A stretch of 64,000 bases of DNA. Origin: Nematostella vectensis (lineage: Eukaryota; Cnidaria; Anthozoa; Actiniaria; Edwardsiidae). The stretch is from contig NC_064034.1 in NCBI RefSeq assembly GCF_932526225.1, positions 9,115,387-9,179,386 of the forward strand. The letters are read 5' to 3'. The translations under genes were made by a program, and so were the position numbers. This document shows positions 1 through 7,239 of this stretch, piece after piece. Positions within the stretch are counted from its first letter, which is position 1; each line of letters begins with the position of its first letter. The notes under the pieces are model-generated. The model made no database searches. It saw only the letters and a list, made by a program, of their open reading frames with translations, and was not told the DNA's origin.

Positions 1-1
1 A

Positions 2-118
2 AAACTAGAAATGAAACGAAAAGTTGGAGGAACGGGAAACATCACCTGCTACATGTTTGTAGTAGCCGACGCGTTGATGGAGGTTATGAACTCGAATTTG
101 AGAGCAATCATGTATTAA
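2..118 (+). CDS. C-terminal end of an upstream element gene (partial)
   Basis: The frame is open from the window edge to a TAA at 116-118 and gives about 38 residues ending in ...NLRAIMY. Nothing in it is recognisable. It is tightly followed by the ATPase gene, as expected in this compact rightward gene block. Frame 1 is also open here, so the assignment is tentative. Confidence 0.35.
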   Translation, partial: KLEMKRKVGGTGNITCYMFVVADALMEVMNSNLRAIMY

Positions 119-124
119 AAAGGA
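115..124 (+). promoter_or_regulatory. Promoter box before the ATPase gene
   Basis: TTAAAAAGGA lies about 32 nt before the ATG at 147. It is a weaker member of the TTTAAA family seen before the other element genes and overlaps the stop codon of the preceding ORF. Confidence 0.4.
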
Positions 125-146
125 CTTGTGTGATAATACAAAAAGA

Positions 147-773
147 ATGGAAGAATTACGGGAAAAAGTTCCTTTTCATTGTATTATCACAGGACCTACT
201 AATTGTGGGAAGACAAAGTACCTCACGGAACAGCTCCGGGGACCGTTCCGGCATGTGTTTGAATACATTGTGTTGATTTGTCCGACTTATGCGAAAAATA
301 AGTCCTATCGTGGATTTGCTCACGGAGATAAACGTTTCTTGGTATTATCACCGGATTCTAGTAACACCGATGAGATTAACGAGTTACTAACAGATTGTGC
401 GGTGCTATTTTCTGGTACAAATACGTTACTCGTTTTGGATGACTGTGCTGTATCGAAAGATCTAAAGCAACGCTCGAACAAGTTTATCGATCTAGCGTTC
501 TCAGGGAGACACGATGGGTTATCAGTGTGGGTATTGACGCAACAATTAACATCCATAGCAAAGCCCTTCCGTGATAACGTCGCCTGTGTGGTTACATTCC
601 ATAATCCATCTCAAATCGGTACCAAAACACTGTTTGAAGATTATGGGGGTGACTTAGACGCCGAGACTCGTAAAAAGTTCGTAGAACTGCTGAAAACTGA
701 AAAGTATTCCAGACTCTGTTTCTGCCTACGGCATCCATTCCAACGTTATTTGGAGATTCCTGCGACGCGGTGA
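147..773 (+). CDS. FtsK/HerA-type (A32-like) genome-packaging ATPase
   Basis: This 208-aa P-loop ATPase has Walker A GPTNCGKT at residues 16-23, a hydrophobic strand ending in acidic Walker B LLVLDD (94-99), and a downstream polar strand SVWVLTQQ (126-133). This order fits the single-domain ATPases of double-jelly-roll DNA viruses and polinton-like elements, which pump DNA into capsids. The frame is open to a TTG at 126, but the first ATG at 147 has the A-rich start context and box spacing typical of the element. The gene opens the visible rightward block and is followed after a short palindrome-containing gap by the next gene. The packaging role is inferred from family and context. A generic viral P-loop NTPase is the main alternative. 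Confidence 0.8.
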   Translation: MEELREKVPFHCIITGPTNCGKTKYLTEQLRGPFRHVFEYIVLICPTYAKNKSYRGFAHGDKRFLVLSPDSSNTDEINELLTDCAVLFSGTNTLLVLDDCAVSKDLKQRSNKFIDLAFSGRHDGLSVWVLTQQLTSIAKPFRDNVACVVTFHNPSQIGTKTLFEDYGGDLDAETRKKFVELLKTEKYSRLCFCLRHPFQRYLEIPATR

Positions 774-778
774 GAGCT

Positions 779-796
779 CGAGGGGCTGACCCCTCG
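779..796. repeat. 18-bp interspersed palindrome, copy 1 (intergenic)
   Basis: CGAGGGG-CTGA-CCCCTCG is a perfect 7-bp inverted repeat with a 4-nt loop, preceded by GAGCT. It sits between the ATPase stop and the promoter box of the next gene. Confidence 0.75.
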
Positions 797-813
797 AAGT
801 GGTTTAAAAACAT
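797..813 (+). promoter_or_regulatory. Promoter box AAGTGGTTTAAAAACAT
   Basis: The TTTAAA core sits about 34 nt before the ATG at 836, and AATAAG directly precedes that ATG. The AAGTGG prefix is shared with the leftward-gene boxes at 9190 and 10238. Confidence 0.6.
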
Positions 814-835
814 CTTGGTCTACTTACAAAATAAG

Positions 836-1366
836 ATGGCAAGCATTGAGGATTATATGGAAGAGGAGCCTGAGTCTAAGGGGGGTTCGAGGGGTGCGCC
901 TCCCGAAGATGATGCTGAAGTCAAACGAGAATCGCTGGCTATTCTCGCATCTCTTGGGACTACGAAGGAATTTCTTGGTGTGGACATGAGTTTAGGGGAC
1001 ATCAAGAAGCTCTCGGCGAAAGACGTCGAGAAATACTTTGTTCGCTACCAGACCGTCTTAGGCAAACAAGTTACTGATGGATTAGTAGAATCAGCACTTC
1101 AAGTACTGTCTCAAGTCATTTCCTATGTGGTTCCTGTAGATGACACCGAAGCGCTTAGCAAAGACTTACAGAACGACGAGTTGGTTAAACGCGAATTGTC
1201 GAACTTTGCAGGTCTCTTGGTATTGAAGGGAGGAAGGATGGTAGCACTTGCTAGCGGTCTCTTCCGAGTCGCTAAGCATGTTAAACTAACACCTTCTTCG
1301 CAGGAGACTTCCAACAAACTTCAAGAAGTTCCAAGCACAACTGAGCAAACTCTTGAGCACAACTGA
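836..1366 (+). CDS. Unrecognised element protein, 176 aa
   Basis: I do not recognise this protein. It begins with an acidic stretch (ASIEDYMEEEPESK), followed by a likely alpha-helical body and a weakly hydrophobic stretch near residues 125-150. The frame is open upstream to a GTG at 770, but the ATG at 836 is chosen because it follows the element's promoter box and AATAAG start context. One copy of the 18-bp palindrome lies inside the frame and encodes SRGAPPE. The last codons (TTEQTLEHN) and the stop are made of the 32-bp minisatellite that follows, so the C-terminus may vary with repeat number. Confidence 0.65.
   Translation: MASIEDYMEEEPESKGGSRGAPPEDDAEVKRESLAILASLGTTKEFLGVDMSLGDIKKLSAKDVEKYFVRYQTVLGKQVTDGLVESALQVLSQVISYVVPVDDTEALSKDLQNDELVKRELSNFAGLLVLKGGRMVALASGLFRVAKHVKLTPSSQETSNKLQEVPSTTEQTLEHN
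888..905. repeat. 18-bp interspersed palindrome, copy 2 (in coding sequence)
   Basis: CGAGGGG-TGCG-CCTCCCG is an imperfect copy within the 836-1366 gene. It is read as S-R-G-A-P-P-E. Confidence 0.6.
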
Positions 1367-1515
1367 ACACAACTGAGCAAACTCTTGAACACAACTGAAC
1401 ACAACTGAGCAAACTCTTGAGCACAACTGAACACAACTGTGCAAACTCTTGAGCACAACTGAGCGAACTCTTGAGCACAACTGAACACAACTGAGCAAAC
1501 TCTTGAGCACAACTG
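1334..1515. repeat. 32-bp minisatellite at a gene 3' end
   Basis: Five to six units combine GCACAACTGA, ACACAACTGA and GCAAACTCTTGA with point changes; some units lack the middle block. The repeat supplies the stop codon of the 836-1366 gene and ends just before the promoter box of the next one. The unit is not a multiple of three, so repeat gain or loss would alter only sequence after the first stop. Confidence 0.85.
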
Positions 1516-1526
1516 CTAAGACGCCA

Positions 1527-1535
1527 TTTAAAGAT
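1527..1535 (+). promoter_or_regulatory. Promoter box TTTAAAGAT
   Basis: It lies 38 nt before the ATG at 1565, which is preceded by AATAAGAA. Confidence 0.6.
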
Positions 1536-1564
1536 TTGTTTCTTATTGTAAATCGAAATAAGAA

Positions 1565-1990
1565 ATGTCTGACGAAAATCAGGAGGTTGAACAGATTACT
1601 AGGAACCCACAACCGACAAAAAGCAAGGAGAAAGATCCTAAAAAAGTCGCTGCTGGTAAGAGAGCTGCCGAAGTTAATAGGAGGGCTAGAGAAGCACTTG
1701 CTAGGGAAATGAAACGTGAGGCGGAGGCGAGTTCAGAAGACACTACACAGGCGGAGACACCCCACCAAGAGGGAGCTCGAGGGGATAGCCTCTCGGACGC
1801 TTGGATTCCAGAGCTATCGTTTACAACTGTACTGGCTCTAGTCGGAATAGGGCTCACCGCATTGGATATGTATATGCGTTTTTACAAAAAGACGCCTAAG
1901 ATCAACACCAACGAGACTGAAACTTTCGAGAGGCCTGCCGCTCGAGGGGCTAGCCTCCCGAACGCGACGCCGAAAATAGGAATGTTGTGA
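1565..1990 (+). CDS. Single-pass membrane protein, 141 aa
   Basis: This has a highly charged Lys/Glu/Arg-rich N-terminal half (residues 1-75), then one hydrophobic segment (about 85-110, containing FTTVLALVGIGLTALDMY) and a short polar tail. It has no recognised family. Two in-frame copies of the 18-bp palindrome encode ARGDSLS and ARGASLP. These lie on either side of the membrane segment, in regions that look tolerant of insertion. The start ATG follows a TTTAAAGAT box. A virion-membrane or assembly role is plausible from the neighbouring genes but unproven. Confidence 0.65.
   Translation: MSDENQEVEQITRNPQPTKSKEKDPKKVAAGKRAAEVNRRAREALAREMKREAEASSEDTTQAETPHQEGARGDSLSDAWIPELSFTTVLALVGIGLTALDMYMRFYKKTPKINTNETETFERPAARGASLPNATPKIGML
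1778..1795. repeat. 18-bp interspersed palindrome, copy 3 (in coding sequence)
   Basis: CGAGGGG-ATAG-CCTCTCG, preceded by GAGCT, is read in frame as R-G-D-S-L-S. Confidence 0.75.
1943..1960. repeat. 18-bp interspersed palindrome, copy 4 (in coding sequence)
   Basis: CGAGGGG-CTAG-CCTCCCG is read in frame as R-G-A-S-L-P near the C-terminus of the 1565-1990 gene. Confidence 0.75.
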
Positions 1991-1999
1991 TTTAAAGAT
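1991..1999 (+). promoter_or_regulatory. Promoter box TTTAAAGAT
   Basis: It lies 35 nt before the ATG at 2026, starting directly after the preceding stop codon. AATAAAATC precedes the ATG. Confidence 0.6.
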
Positions 2000-2025
2000 T
2001 ATCTGAATCTGTAATAAATAAAATC

Positions 2026-2250
2026 ATGTCAACTGAAAACAAACTTGTGAAAACGATCACCGACTCAGCAGTCATCATCGGATTAGCCGCCGGTATGGGT
2101 TATGTTGCTAAAAAGGCTATGAAAGAGTCATTCATCAGCGACCCTTCGTCAAGTGTTACAAACTACGCTAAATGGGTTGCTGTCCTGTCCGGTAGTATGT
2201 ATCTGAAAGATTATCTGGAAACACAAAAGATTTTGCCAAAACCGCTGTAG
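2026..2250 (+). CDS. Small membrane protein, 74 aa
   Basis: It has an N-terminal hydrophobic segment (about residues 14-30, SAVIIGLAAGMGYVA) followed by KKAMK, and a second weakly hydrophobic helix (about 46-60). The family is unrecognised. It belongs to a run of three consecutive small membrane-protein genes, each with its own TTAAAGAT box. The start is the first ATG after the box. Confidence 0.65.
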   Translation: MSTENKLVKTITDSAVIIGLAAGMGYVAKKAMKESFISDPSSSVTNYAKWVAVLSGSMYLKDYLETQKILPKPL

Positions 2251-2254
2251 GCGA

Positions 2255-2263
2255 CTTAAAGAT
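2255..2263 (+). promoter_or_regulatory. Promoter box CTTAAAGAT
   Basis: It lies 28 nt before the ATG at 2283, which is preceded by AATAA. Confidence 0.6.
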
Positions 2264-2282
2264 CTTATAGATTGATTAATAA

Positions 2283-2699
2283 ATGGCGAGTATAGCATTT
2301 ATGATTGGTGGGGCTTTTATTAATGCGACGGCGTTTGTCGGAGGGAGTTACCTTGCAAGATACTTGTCTTCTGACGCTGCTCACGTTGATAAAGAGAAGG
2401 TGAGACACGATAAAGCGCTCGAAAAGTATCAACAAGCAATGGGTGATTGGCAGAAAAAAAGACAGGAATACCAGGATTGGTTGGAGGAAGAATATAATAA
2501 TAAAGTTCGTGCGGATGAGAACGATAAAGAGACGGATGAGGCCTTCAAACTATACGCTCAAACACATCCAGATTTTGATTTGAAAGAGCCTGAGCTCTCA
2601 GATTACTACAGACCAAGTAGCAACCAAAAGATGGGAGAGATGGCATATGTTGGAGGTGGAATGTTAGCCCTTGGCTATGTAGCGAGTAGGTGGATATGA
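2283..2699 (+). CDS. Membrane protein with two terminal hydrophobic segments, 138 aa
   Basis: It starts with a hydrophobic N-terminus (residues 3-27, IAFMIGGAFINATAFVGGSYLARYL). A long charged helical middle with coiled-coil character follows (about 35-95, many K, E, Q, D). A C-terminal hydrophobic stretch (about 118-138, MAYVGGGMLALGYVASRWI) ends the protein. Such a hairpin-like topology is compatible with a membrane-anchored structural protein. No family is recognised. Spacing to both neighbours is under 50 nt. Confidence 0.65.
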   Translation: MASIAFMIGGAFINATAFVGGSYLARYLSSDAAHVDKEKVRHDKALEKYQQAMGDWQKKRQEYQDWLEEEYNNKVRADENDKETDEAFKLYAQTHPDFDLKEPELSDYYRPSSNQKMGEMAYVGGGMLALGYVASRWI

Positions 2700-2709
2700 G
2701 CCGGCACGA

Positions 2710-2718
2710 CTTAAAGAT
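2710..2718 (+). promoter_or_regulatory. Promoter box CTTAAAGAT
   Basis: GACTTAAAGAT lies 34 nt before the ATG at 2744, and AATAAGAA precedes the start. Confidence 0.6.
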
Positions 2719-2743
2719 TTCTTATTTTCAAACAAAATAAGAA

Positions 2744-3766
2744 ATGGACATAGATTTTGATCCCACAACAGAAGAAGGTAGAGAAGATTTGAATACTACT
2801 GTAGACGAAGATTATGACTCTCTTATTCCAAACGATGGTGAGGGAAGAGAATCATGGAATGAAAGGATTTCAAACAGATTTGGTAGAGGTGCAAGCTATG
2901 TGAGTAGGAGGTTGGCCGACTTATGGAAAACACGAAACCCCGGGAGGGCTGTCCCCGAGTACATGGAGTTACAGAATATGGGAGGTTCTCCTTCAACGGA
3001 CACACTTAGGGTAGACCTTTTGTTATCGAAATATCCAGATCTTGATGAAAATTTAGTTCAGATTTCAACGGATGAGAGAGGAAAACAATTCATTTCCTTC
3101 TATTCTGCGAGAAAAGGTGGTTGGACTAGACCAGAAAGGTTGTATAATGAGGATAGAACGGTGCGGAAGAGTGTTGACGACAAAATCAGATCCGGAAAGT
3201 ACAAGCAAATTCAGATTCAACTCGATGAACTAGACGCTACAGGTAATACACTCAGAGAAGAAGAAGAGAGAAACACCGAGCAAATGAGAAAAAATAATGA
3301 GGAACGAAGTGAAACAACTAACCAAGAAAGACTAAGAGCTATAGATCGTAAAAATGAAGAGCTCAGCGAAAGAAATTCTGTCATAGATGAGACTTTGGAA
3401 GAGAATCAATTGGAGAGAGAAAATCTTGAAGAGAGAATGTCGTTGAAAGATCGTGTCAAAGCGATTTTTAAGAAATACGGATTTACAGTCGCTGCTGTCG
3501 TTACCGCTGTGGGCGTTGTTATCGGTGTTATTGTCTCTAACCTGAAGACGGGTTTGACAAGTGTTGCAAAAGGCGTTGGAGACGGTCTTAAAACAATAGG
3601 CAAGAAACTAGGAGAAATACTCCCAGGAATGGTTGGTGCGATAGCCAGTTTCATCTTTAGAACGGCGGGTGAAGTCGTAGGCTTTTTGGCTAAAAACGCA
3701 TGGCTTCTCATCGTCGCTGTCGTCCTGTATTTCGTAGAACGATTTAAAAGGAGACGGAAATCATAA
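2744..3766 (+). CDS. Coiled-coil protein with C-terminal membrane segments, 340 aa
   Basis: It has an acidic N-terminus, a globular part (about 80-150), and a strongly charged coiled coil rich in R/E/N (about 155-240). A C-terminal module follows with three hydrophobic segments (about 246-268, 287-312, 316-332). These are separated by Gly/Lys-rich GLKTIGKKLGE, and the tail is basic (RRRKS). From memory this C-terminal module is widespread in uncharacterised cnidarian proteins; I could not check this. Palindrome copy 5 lies in frame in reverse orientation (P-G-R-A-V-P-E). The 3' end holds the TTTAAAAGGA box for the next gene, which starts 3 nt after this stop. A virion membrane or vertex-associated role is a guess. 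Confidence 0.7.
   Translation: MDIDFDPTTEEGREDLNTTVDEDYDSLIPNDGEGRESWNERISNRFGRGASYVSRRLADLWKTRNPGRAVPEYMELQNMGGSPSTDTLRVDLLLSKYPDLDENLVQISTDERGKQFISFYSARKGGWTRPERLYNEDRTVRKSVDDKIRSGKYKQIQIQLDELDATGNTLREEEERNTEQMRKNNEERSETTNQERLRAIDRKNEELSERNSVIDETLEENQLERENLEERMSLKDRVKAIFKKYGFTVAAVVTAVGVVIGVIVSNLKTGLTSVAKGVGDGLKTIGKKLGEILPGMVGAIASFIFRTAGEVVGFLAKNAWLLIVAVVLYFVERFKRRRKS
2940..2958. repeat. Interspersed palindrome, copy 5 (reverse orientation, in coding sequence)
   Basis: CGGGAGGGCTGTCCCCG is a diverged copy in the opposite orientation within the 2744-3766 gene. Confidence 0.5.
3743..3752 (+). promoter_or_regulatory. Promoter box inside the preceding gene's 3' end
   Basis: GATTTAAAAGGAGA lies 27 nt before the ATG at 3770. 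The box overlaps codons of the 2744-3766 gene, so it is constrained twice. Confidence 0.5.
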
Positions 3767-3769
3767 CAA

Positions 3770-4393
3770 ATGGTATTACTCTACATTGAAGGGAACGTTG
3801 GTGACTTTACCGTCTATTTAGAACAACCTATTGAAAAGCCGCGGTTTATCGCGCTGCGAGGATGTGCGTTTCATAATCGTTGTAACAGTCTCTCAAGCGA
3901 GGGAACGGTCTCCGACGGTGAGAACATTATCCTTAGGATCCCCGCGGGGCAGTATACGATCGAGACGCTAAAACGTCAAATAGATGGGGGTATGCGTCTT
4001 GGTGAAAAGTCAGTCTCTATTAGAGACTCGTCACTCGAAGTTCACCGGAACGTCGCGTTGAATGAGCCGCTCGCCTGCCTGTTAGGACTCAAGACCAGGG
4101 AGCTGGAAGCAAACACTCGCCACGAGATAAAGATGATAGGTCACGAGGCTATTTTTATCCACTGCGATCTTGTGAACGCGTCTGACTCCCTCCAACAAGG
4201 GGCGCCCTCACAAATCCTAGCAAGTGTAGAGCTTGATGAAGGAAAGATATACCTCAATCCAAGCGATCCGGTACGGGTTAGCACCACATCAGTCGGTTAC
4301 GTGAGTAGTCTCCGTCTTAGTATAAAGGGTGGTGACGGAAACACAATAGAGCGCGGTCTCTACCCGATACGTCTAATTTTAGAAATCACTTAA
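3770..4393 (+). CDS. Candidate minor capsid (penton-like) beta protein, 207 aa
   Basis: The protein is beta-rich with almost no long helices. It shows the motif order IPAGQYTIETLKRQID (about 64-80), then VSIRDSSLEVHRN, a LLGLKTRE segment, and a C-terminal run with YVSSLRLSIKGGDGN and PIRLILEI. In animal adintovirus- or polinton-like elements I recall a protein of similar length and order (IPxGxY, then LLGF, then a final Gly-rich strand pair) that serves as a minor capsid/penton-like beta-sandwich. The resemblance is pattern-level only. It sits amid membrane and packaging genes, which supports a structural role. The start ATG has AACAA context. Other beta-sandwich proteins are possible. Confidence 0.5.
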   Translation: MVLLYIEGNVGDFTVYLEQPIEKPRFIALRGCAFHNRCNSLSSEGTVSDGENIILRIPAGQYTIETLKRQIDGGMRLGEKSVSIRDSSLEVHRNVALNEPLACLLGLKTRELEANTRHEIKMIGHEAIFIHCDLVNASDSLQQGAPSQILASVELDEGKIYLNPSDPVRVSTTSVGYVSSLRLSIKGGDGNTIERGLYPIRLILEIT

Positions 4394-4397
4394 AGAA
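4389..4397 (+). promoter_or_regulatory. Promoter box CTTAAAGAA
   Basis: It overlaps the end of the preceding gene (stop TAA at 4391-4393) and lies about 32 nt before the ATG at 4421, with AATAAAGCT at the start. Confidence 0.55.
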
Positions 4398-4420
4398 TAA
4401 ACTCTCCCCATAATAAAGCT

Positions 4421-5026
4421 ATGGAAGAGTACAACTCAATCTACCCGAACGTACCCCGAGGGGTCAGCCCCTCAGGTGATAACTTCAGACTCCAAAAGAC
4501 CCACGATGTTTTGGGAAGTTTGGAGCAAGAAGTTAAACATTACGAGAACGTGAGGAAAAAGTATAAACGAGGGCAGAGCGTGTTTTCAAAGTTGAGTGTG
4601 GTCTTAGGACTCATATCTGTCATTCTTGGGTCTAGTGGTTTGGGGACTTCTCTGTCGGGTTTTGGTATCATCGTCGGAGTCCCGTTAGGCGCTCTGGCTG
4701 GTGTTTTCGGTCTCACCTCTGTAGGCTGTGCGGCGGTTTCTAAACGGCTGTCGCAAAAAGTCTCCAAGCACGACCAAACAGCGGCGATGGCAAAGGCAAA
4801 AGTAAATAGCATACGCGACCTGGTCTCTAAAGCTTTAAAAGACAACAAAATATCAGACGAAGAGTTCTCTTTAATCTTGAACGAATTGGACAAGTTTGAG
4901 GCTCTAAAGCTCCAGATCCGTCAAAAGTCGGTAAGAGAGGACGAAAAAAACGTAAACATTACCAAGCTGAGGGAAACAGTAAGAGAAGAGATTTTGAAAG
5001 ACCTGGCGAGTCGACCCGCTCGGTGA
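4421..5026 (+). CDS. Two-pass membrane protein with helical tail, 201 aa
   Basis: The N-terminal soluble part contains an in-frame palindrome (PRGVSPS). A helix (about 25-52) precedes a pair of Gly-rich hydrophobic segments (about 57-78 and 82-105, LSGFGIIVGVPLGALAGVFGLTSVG). A C-terminal helical domain follows with KHDQTAAMAKAKVNSIRDLVSKALKD and ISDEEFSLILNELDKF. I recall very similar C-terminal helices (KHDQ..., SDEEF.LIL.E) in many uncharacterised cnidarian genome proteins, consistent with a multi-copy element family. No function is known to me. A structural membrane role is inferred from position next to the capsid-like genes. Confidence 0.7.
   Translation: MEEYNSIYPNVPRGVSPSGDNFRLQKTHDVLGSLEQEVKHYENVRKKYKRGQSVFSKLSVVLGLISVILGSSGLGTSLSGFGIIVGVPLGALAGVFGLTSVGCAAVSKRLSQKVSKHDQTAAMAKAKVNSIRDLVSKALKDNKISDEEFSLILNELDKFEALKLQIRQKSVREDEKNVNITKLRETVREEILKDLASRPAR
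4457..4474. repeat. 18-bp interspersed palindrome, copy 6 (in coding sequence)
   Basis: CGAGGGG-TCAG-CCCCTCA is read as R-G-V-S-P-S, in the same frame as copies 3 and 4. Confidence 0.75.
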
Positions 5027-5088
5027 AATTTCTGTACGAGAGAACTCCCGTCGGATGGATCTATGAATTGAGATGCGTAAAGGACTGA

Positions 5089-5099
5089 TTTAAAAACAT
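5089..5099 (+). promoter_or_regulatory. Promoter box TTTAAAAACAT
   Basis: GATTTAAAAACAT lies 28 nt before the ATG at 5117 but only 16 nt before the ATG at 5105, so it favours the second ATG as start. Confidence 0.6.
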
Positions 5100-5116
5100 C
5101 TTATATGTCATATAAG

Positions 5117-6631
5117 ATGAAGTTTACAGAATTTGTGAAAAGGTACCCTTACTATTCACGCTTCAGGTTCTCTGCCGACGAGCATGGCGATGTGCAATTC
5201 GTTTTCAATGGGGACGAATACGATCCATTCGACAAGAATGGGAATCTAGTCAAGACGTTATACCACTTCCCCGGTGACAGCTGGAAACCTGAGAATATCC
5301 AGGATTTTCTAGTCGCTGACGACACACAAGCATACAAGGAAACGATCCAGCAACTGTTTGGGTTCCCAAAACAATACAGACTAGACGCGCGTGCAGAGTA
5401 CAAGATATTGCCGTGGGACGAAAACCCTACGAGAAATAATTACGTCTCTTTTAATGTTTTTATAACACCAAAGGTGAAGACACACTTTGTTTTTAGGGAC
5501 ATATTCACCGACAGCTTGCTAGTATTCAGAACAGCAAAGGAGGCTAGTAGGTGGCTCGACGCCTCGAACCTCAGTTATTGGAGTCAAGCCTTAAATTTTG
5601 CTATGTTTTGCGCGACTGCTGGATGTGGTGTGACGCGTGACATGATTGACGACTCTCAAGTGGGGTCATTCTACAGATTTCACATCATTTTCACTATCAG
5701 ACGAATATTAAACGAGCTACAATGCCCTCTTCCAAAAGATAGGCTCTTTAGTTGGAATAAAAACTTTTACAGCGAAGCGGCTTACCAAAAACTAAGAACA
5801 GAATTCCGAACTGGTGACGATTTCCGGTTCCTCGGGCCGATAAATCATGGGTTAGGGAACGTTTATAATTATGATTATCACGGCTTGTCATCTTCTAACG
5901 ACAAGTATAAGCCTTATGGCACCATTGATCAATTACACGACGAATGGGACGCTGCCAAAAGCGACCACGAACACATGAATCACTTTGAGATCGAGTACCT
6001 GAAAGACCTTAGAACTGGGTTTCAGTATGAGTGGTTCTTTCCGGAAAAATCAATGGGGTTAACCAAAGCTGGGTTGTCTAGGATAAACCAGAGCATTGAA
6101 GCCTTTGTTTACTGTATTCTAGGCGCGCAAGTTCAGACCCGGTCGTCAATCGTCGGTGATAGCGGTTCAGCTCAGGAAACGAAACAGGTCTTCACGAAAC
6201 TCTTTGAAAGCGCGGTGGTGGAAAACAGTATATCGAAAAGTATACAACGGTATCAGTTTGCTTTACAACAGGCGAGACAAAAACTAGACCTGGCTTTCGC
6301 CCTCGGCTGTTGGTTAAGTCCATCGTATCTTGTGATAAATAACAACACTTCGATCGCTGGCTATAATAACAAGTTACAAAAAGCCACCACTGATATGAAA
6401 CTGGGGCTGAATCCGATAAATAACGAGATAAAAACGATCCCAAAACATAATATGGGTCATTCAAAGATTGTGTTACCTCATACCGAGTCAGTCACGGCTC
6501 ACAAACCGGAACCGGAGGCGAAAACTAACCCAAAGCCGGACGTGGTTAAACCCACGAACACACAGCACGAAACTAACCTTGCCACGATCACAGCCTTTAC
6601 GGCTGGTTTAGCTTGGTATCTATTCCGGTAA
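5117..6631 (+). CDS. Conserved element protein, 504 aa, candidate virion protein
   Basis: This is the largest gene of the rightward block. Visible landmarks are an N-terminal mixed region, ASNLSYWSQALNFAMF (about 145-160) and SFYRFHIIFTIRRILNELQCPLP (about 185-207). Then come NHGLGNVYNYDYHG, SMGLTKAGLSRINQSIEAFVYC, and VAGYNNK-type IAGYNNK (about 415). A Pro/Lys/Thr-rich linker (about 445-480) and a C-terminal hydrophobic anchor (about 483-504, ITAFTAGLAWYLF) complete the protein. The landmarks match a family I recall from coral and Hydra genome annotations without assigned function. A major structural protein is possible given size and position, but no jelly-roll is recognisable by eye. The frame also opens at an ATG at 5105; promoter spacing favours 5117. 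Confidence 0.7.
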   Translation: MKFTEFVKRYPYYSRFRFSADEHGDVQFVFNGDEYDPFDKNGNLVKTLYHFPGDSWKPENIQDFLVADDTQAYKETIQQLFGFPKQYRLDARAEYKILPWDENPTRNNYVSFNVFITPKVKTHFVFRDIFTDSLLVFRTAKEASRWLDASNLSYWSQALNFAMFCATAGCGVTRDMIDDSQVGSFYRFHIIFTIRRILNELQCPLPKDRLFSWNKNFYSEAAYQKLRTEFRTGDDFRFLGPINHGLGNVYNYDYHGLSSSNDKYKPYGTIDQLHDEWDAAKSDHEHMNHFEIEYLKDLRTGFQYEWFFPEKSMGLTKAGLSRINQSIEAFVYCILGAQVQTRSSIVGDSGSAQETKQVFTKLFESAVVENSISKSIQRYQFALQQARQKLDLAFALGCWLSPSYLVINNNTSIAGYNNKLQKATTDMKLGLNPINNEIKTIPKHNMGHSKIVLPHTESVTAHKPEPEAKTNPKPDVVKPTNTQHETNLATITAFTAGLAWYLFR

Positions 6632-6830
6632 CATGCGGGGTGCATGTGGGCGGATGTGACGCACCGCAAGAAGACAATACCTGTTCACGTGTGCATACCA
6701 GACCACCCTGGCGACCGCGAACTCTCAATGTAAATACAAAACCTATTTTCAGAATCGCTAGTTGTCAGGGTGATTAGGAATGTATGTGTTTTGTAACGTG
6801 AGACGCGTTACAAAACTGAGTGGGTCAATG
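6632..6830. other. Convergent gene junction
   Basis: The rightward and leftward gene blocks meet here. I see no clear terminator hairpin. A weak minus-strand frame (6758-6988) overlaps the zinc-repeat gene but shows no supporting motif or promoter box. Confidence 0.4.
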
Positions 6831-7160
6831 TTAATTTCCGTTACACGTTCTGCAATGGTGCTTTTGTCTATCATGTTCGCATATTTGAGACCCTCCGCAT
6901 AACTTACAAAAGGGTCTCTGTTTGCCGTGTTCACACATCCCTTTCCCCTTGCAGTCTTTACAGACATATCTTGCTCGTCTGTGCTCACAAATGCTACCGC
7001 CGTTACATTCTCTGCACCGCGTTTTTCTCCGGTTGTGAGGGCAGATTTGCGATCCGTGACAATCTTTGCAATAATATTTCACTCTGCCATGAAGACACTT
7101 ATAATCCGTTGTTCGCTTTACGGGGGATACTTTCGGGTCTTTCACCGTTTGGTTCTCCAT
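6831..7160 (-). CDS. Five-unit CxH/CxxC zinc-repeat protein, 109 aa
   Basis: Five tandem 18-residue units each carry C-x-H-x6-C-x2-C, typically ICEHxRxKxxCxxCxGG, with exact 18-residue spacing. Each unit supplies Cys-His-Cys-Cys ligands, so five zinc sites are predicted. Repeats of this type are common in large DNA viruses and some protists, where their role is unknown; nucleic-acid or protein binding is likely. The frame is open to an ATG at 7178, but the ATG at 7160 lies 27 nt after the TTTAAGG box with GATAGAA context, matching the other element genes. It is the last gene of the leftward block. Confidence 0.75.
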   Translation of the reverse strand: MENQTVKDPKVSPVKRTTDYKCLHGRVKYYCKDCHGSQICPHNRRKTRCRECNGGSICEHRRARYVCKDCKGKGMCEHGKQRPFCKLCGGSQICEHDRQKHHCRTCNGN

Positions 7161-7180
7161 TTCTATCAAACCGGTCATGT

Positions 7181-7200
7181 CCTTAAATCACTTTTCATTT
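7181..7200 (-). promoter_or_regulatory. Leftward promoter box AAAAGTGATTTAAGG
   Basis: It lies on the minus strand 27 nt before the ATG at 7160. It shares the AAAAGTG prefix with the boxes of the ankyrin and TFIIB-like genes. Confidence 0.6.
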
Positions 7201-7239
7201 TTTTACGCCTCGATACTCACCCTCCTAGCCGGCCGACGT

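Noticed and set aside
1281-1612. Minus-strand ORFs of repeated Cys-Ser-Val-Leu units
   Set aside because: They are translations of the 32-bp minisatellite.
6758-6988. 76-aa minus-strand ORF overlapping the zinc-repeat gene
   Set aside because: It overlaps the conserved zinc units in another frame and lacks a promoter box; its tail after 6831 looks protein-like but has no motif.
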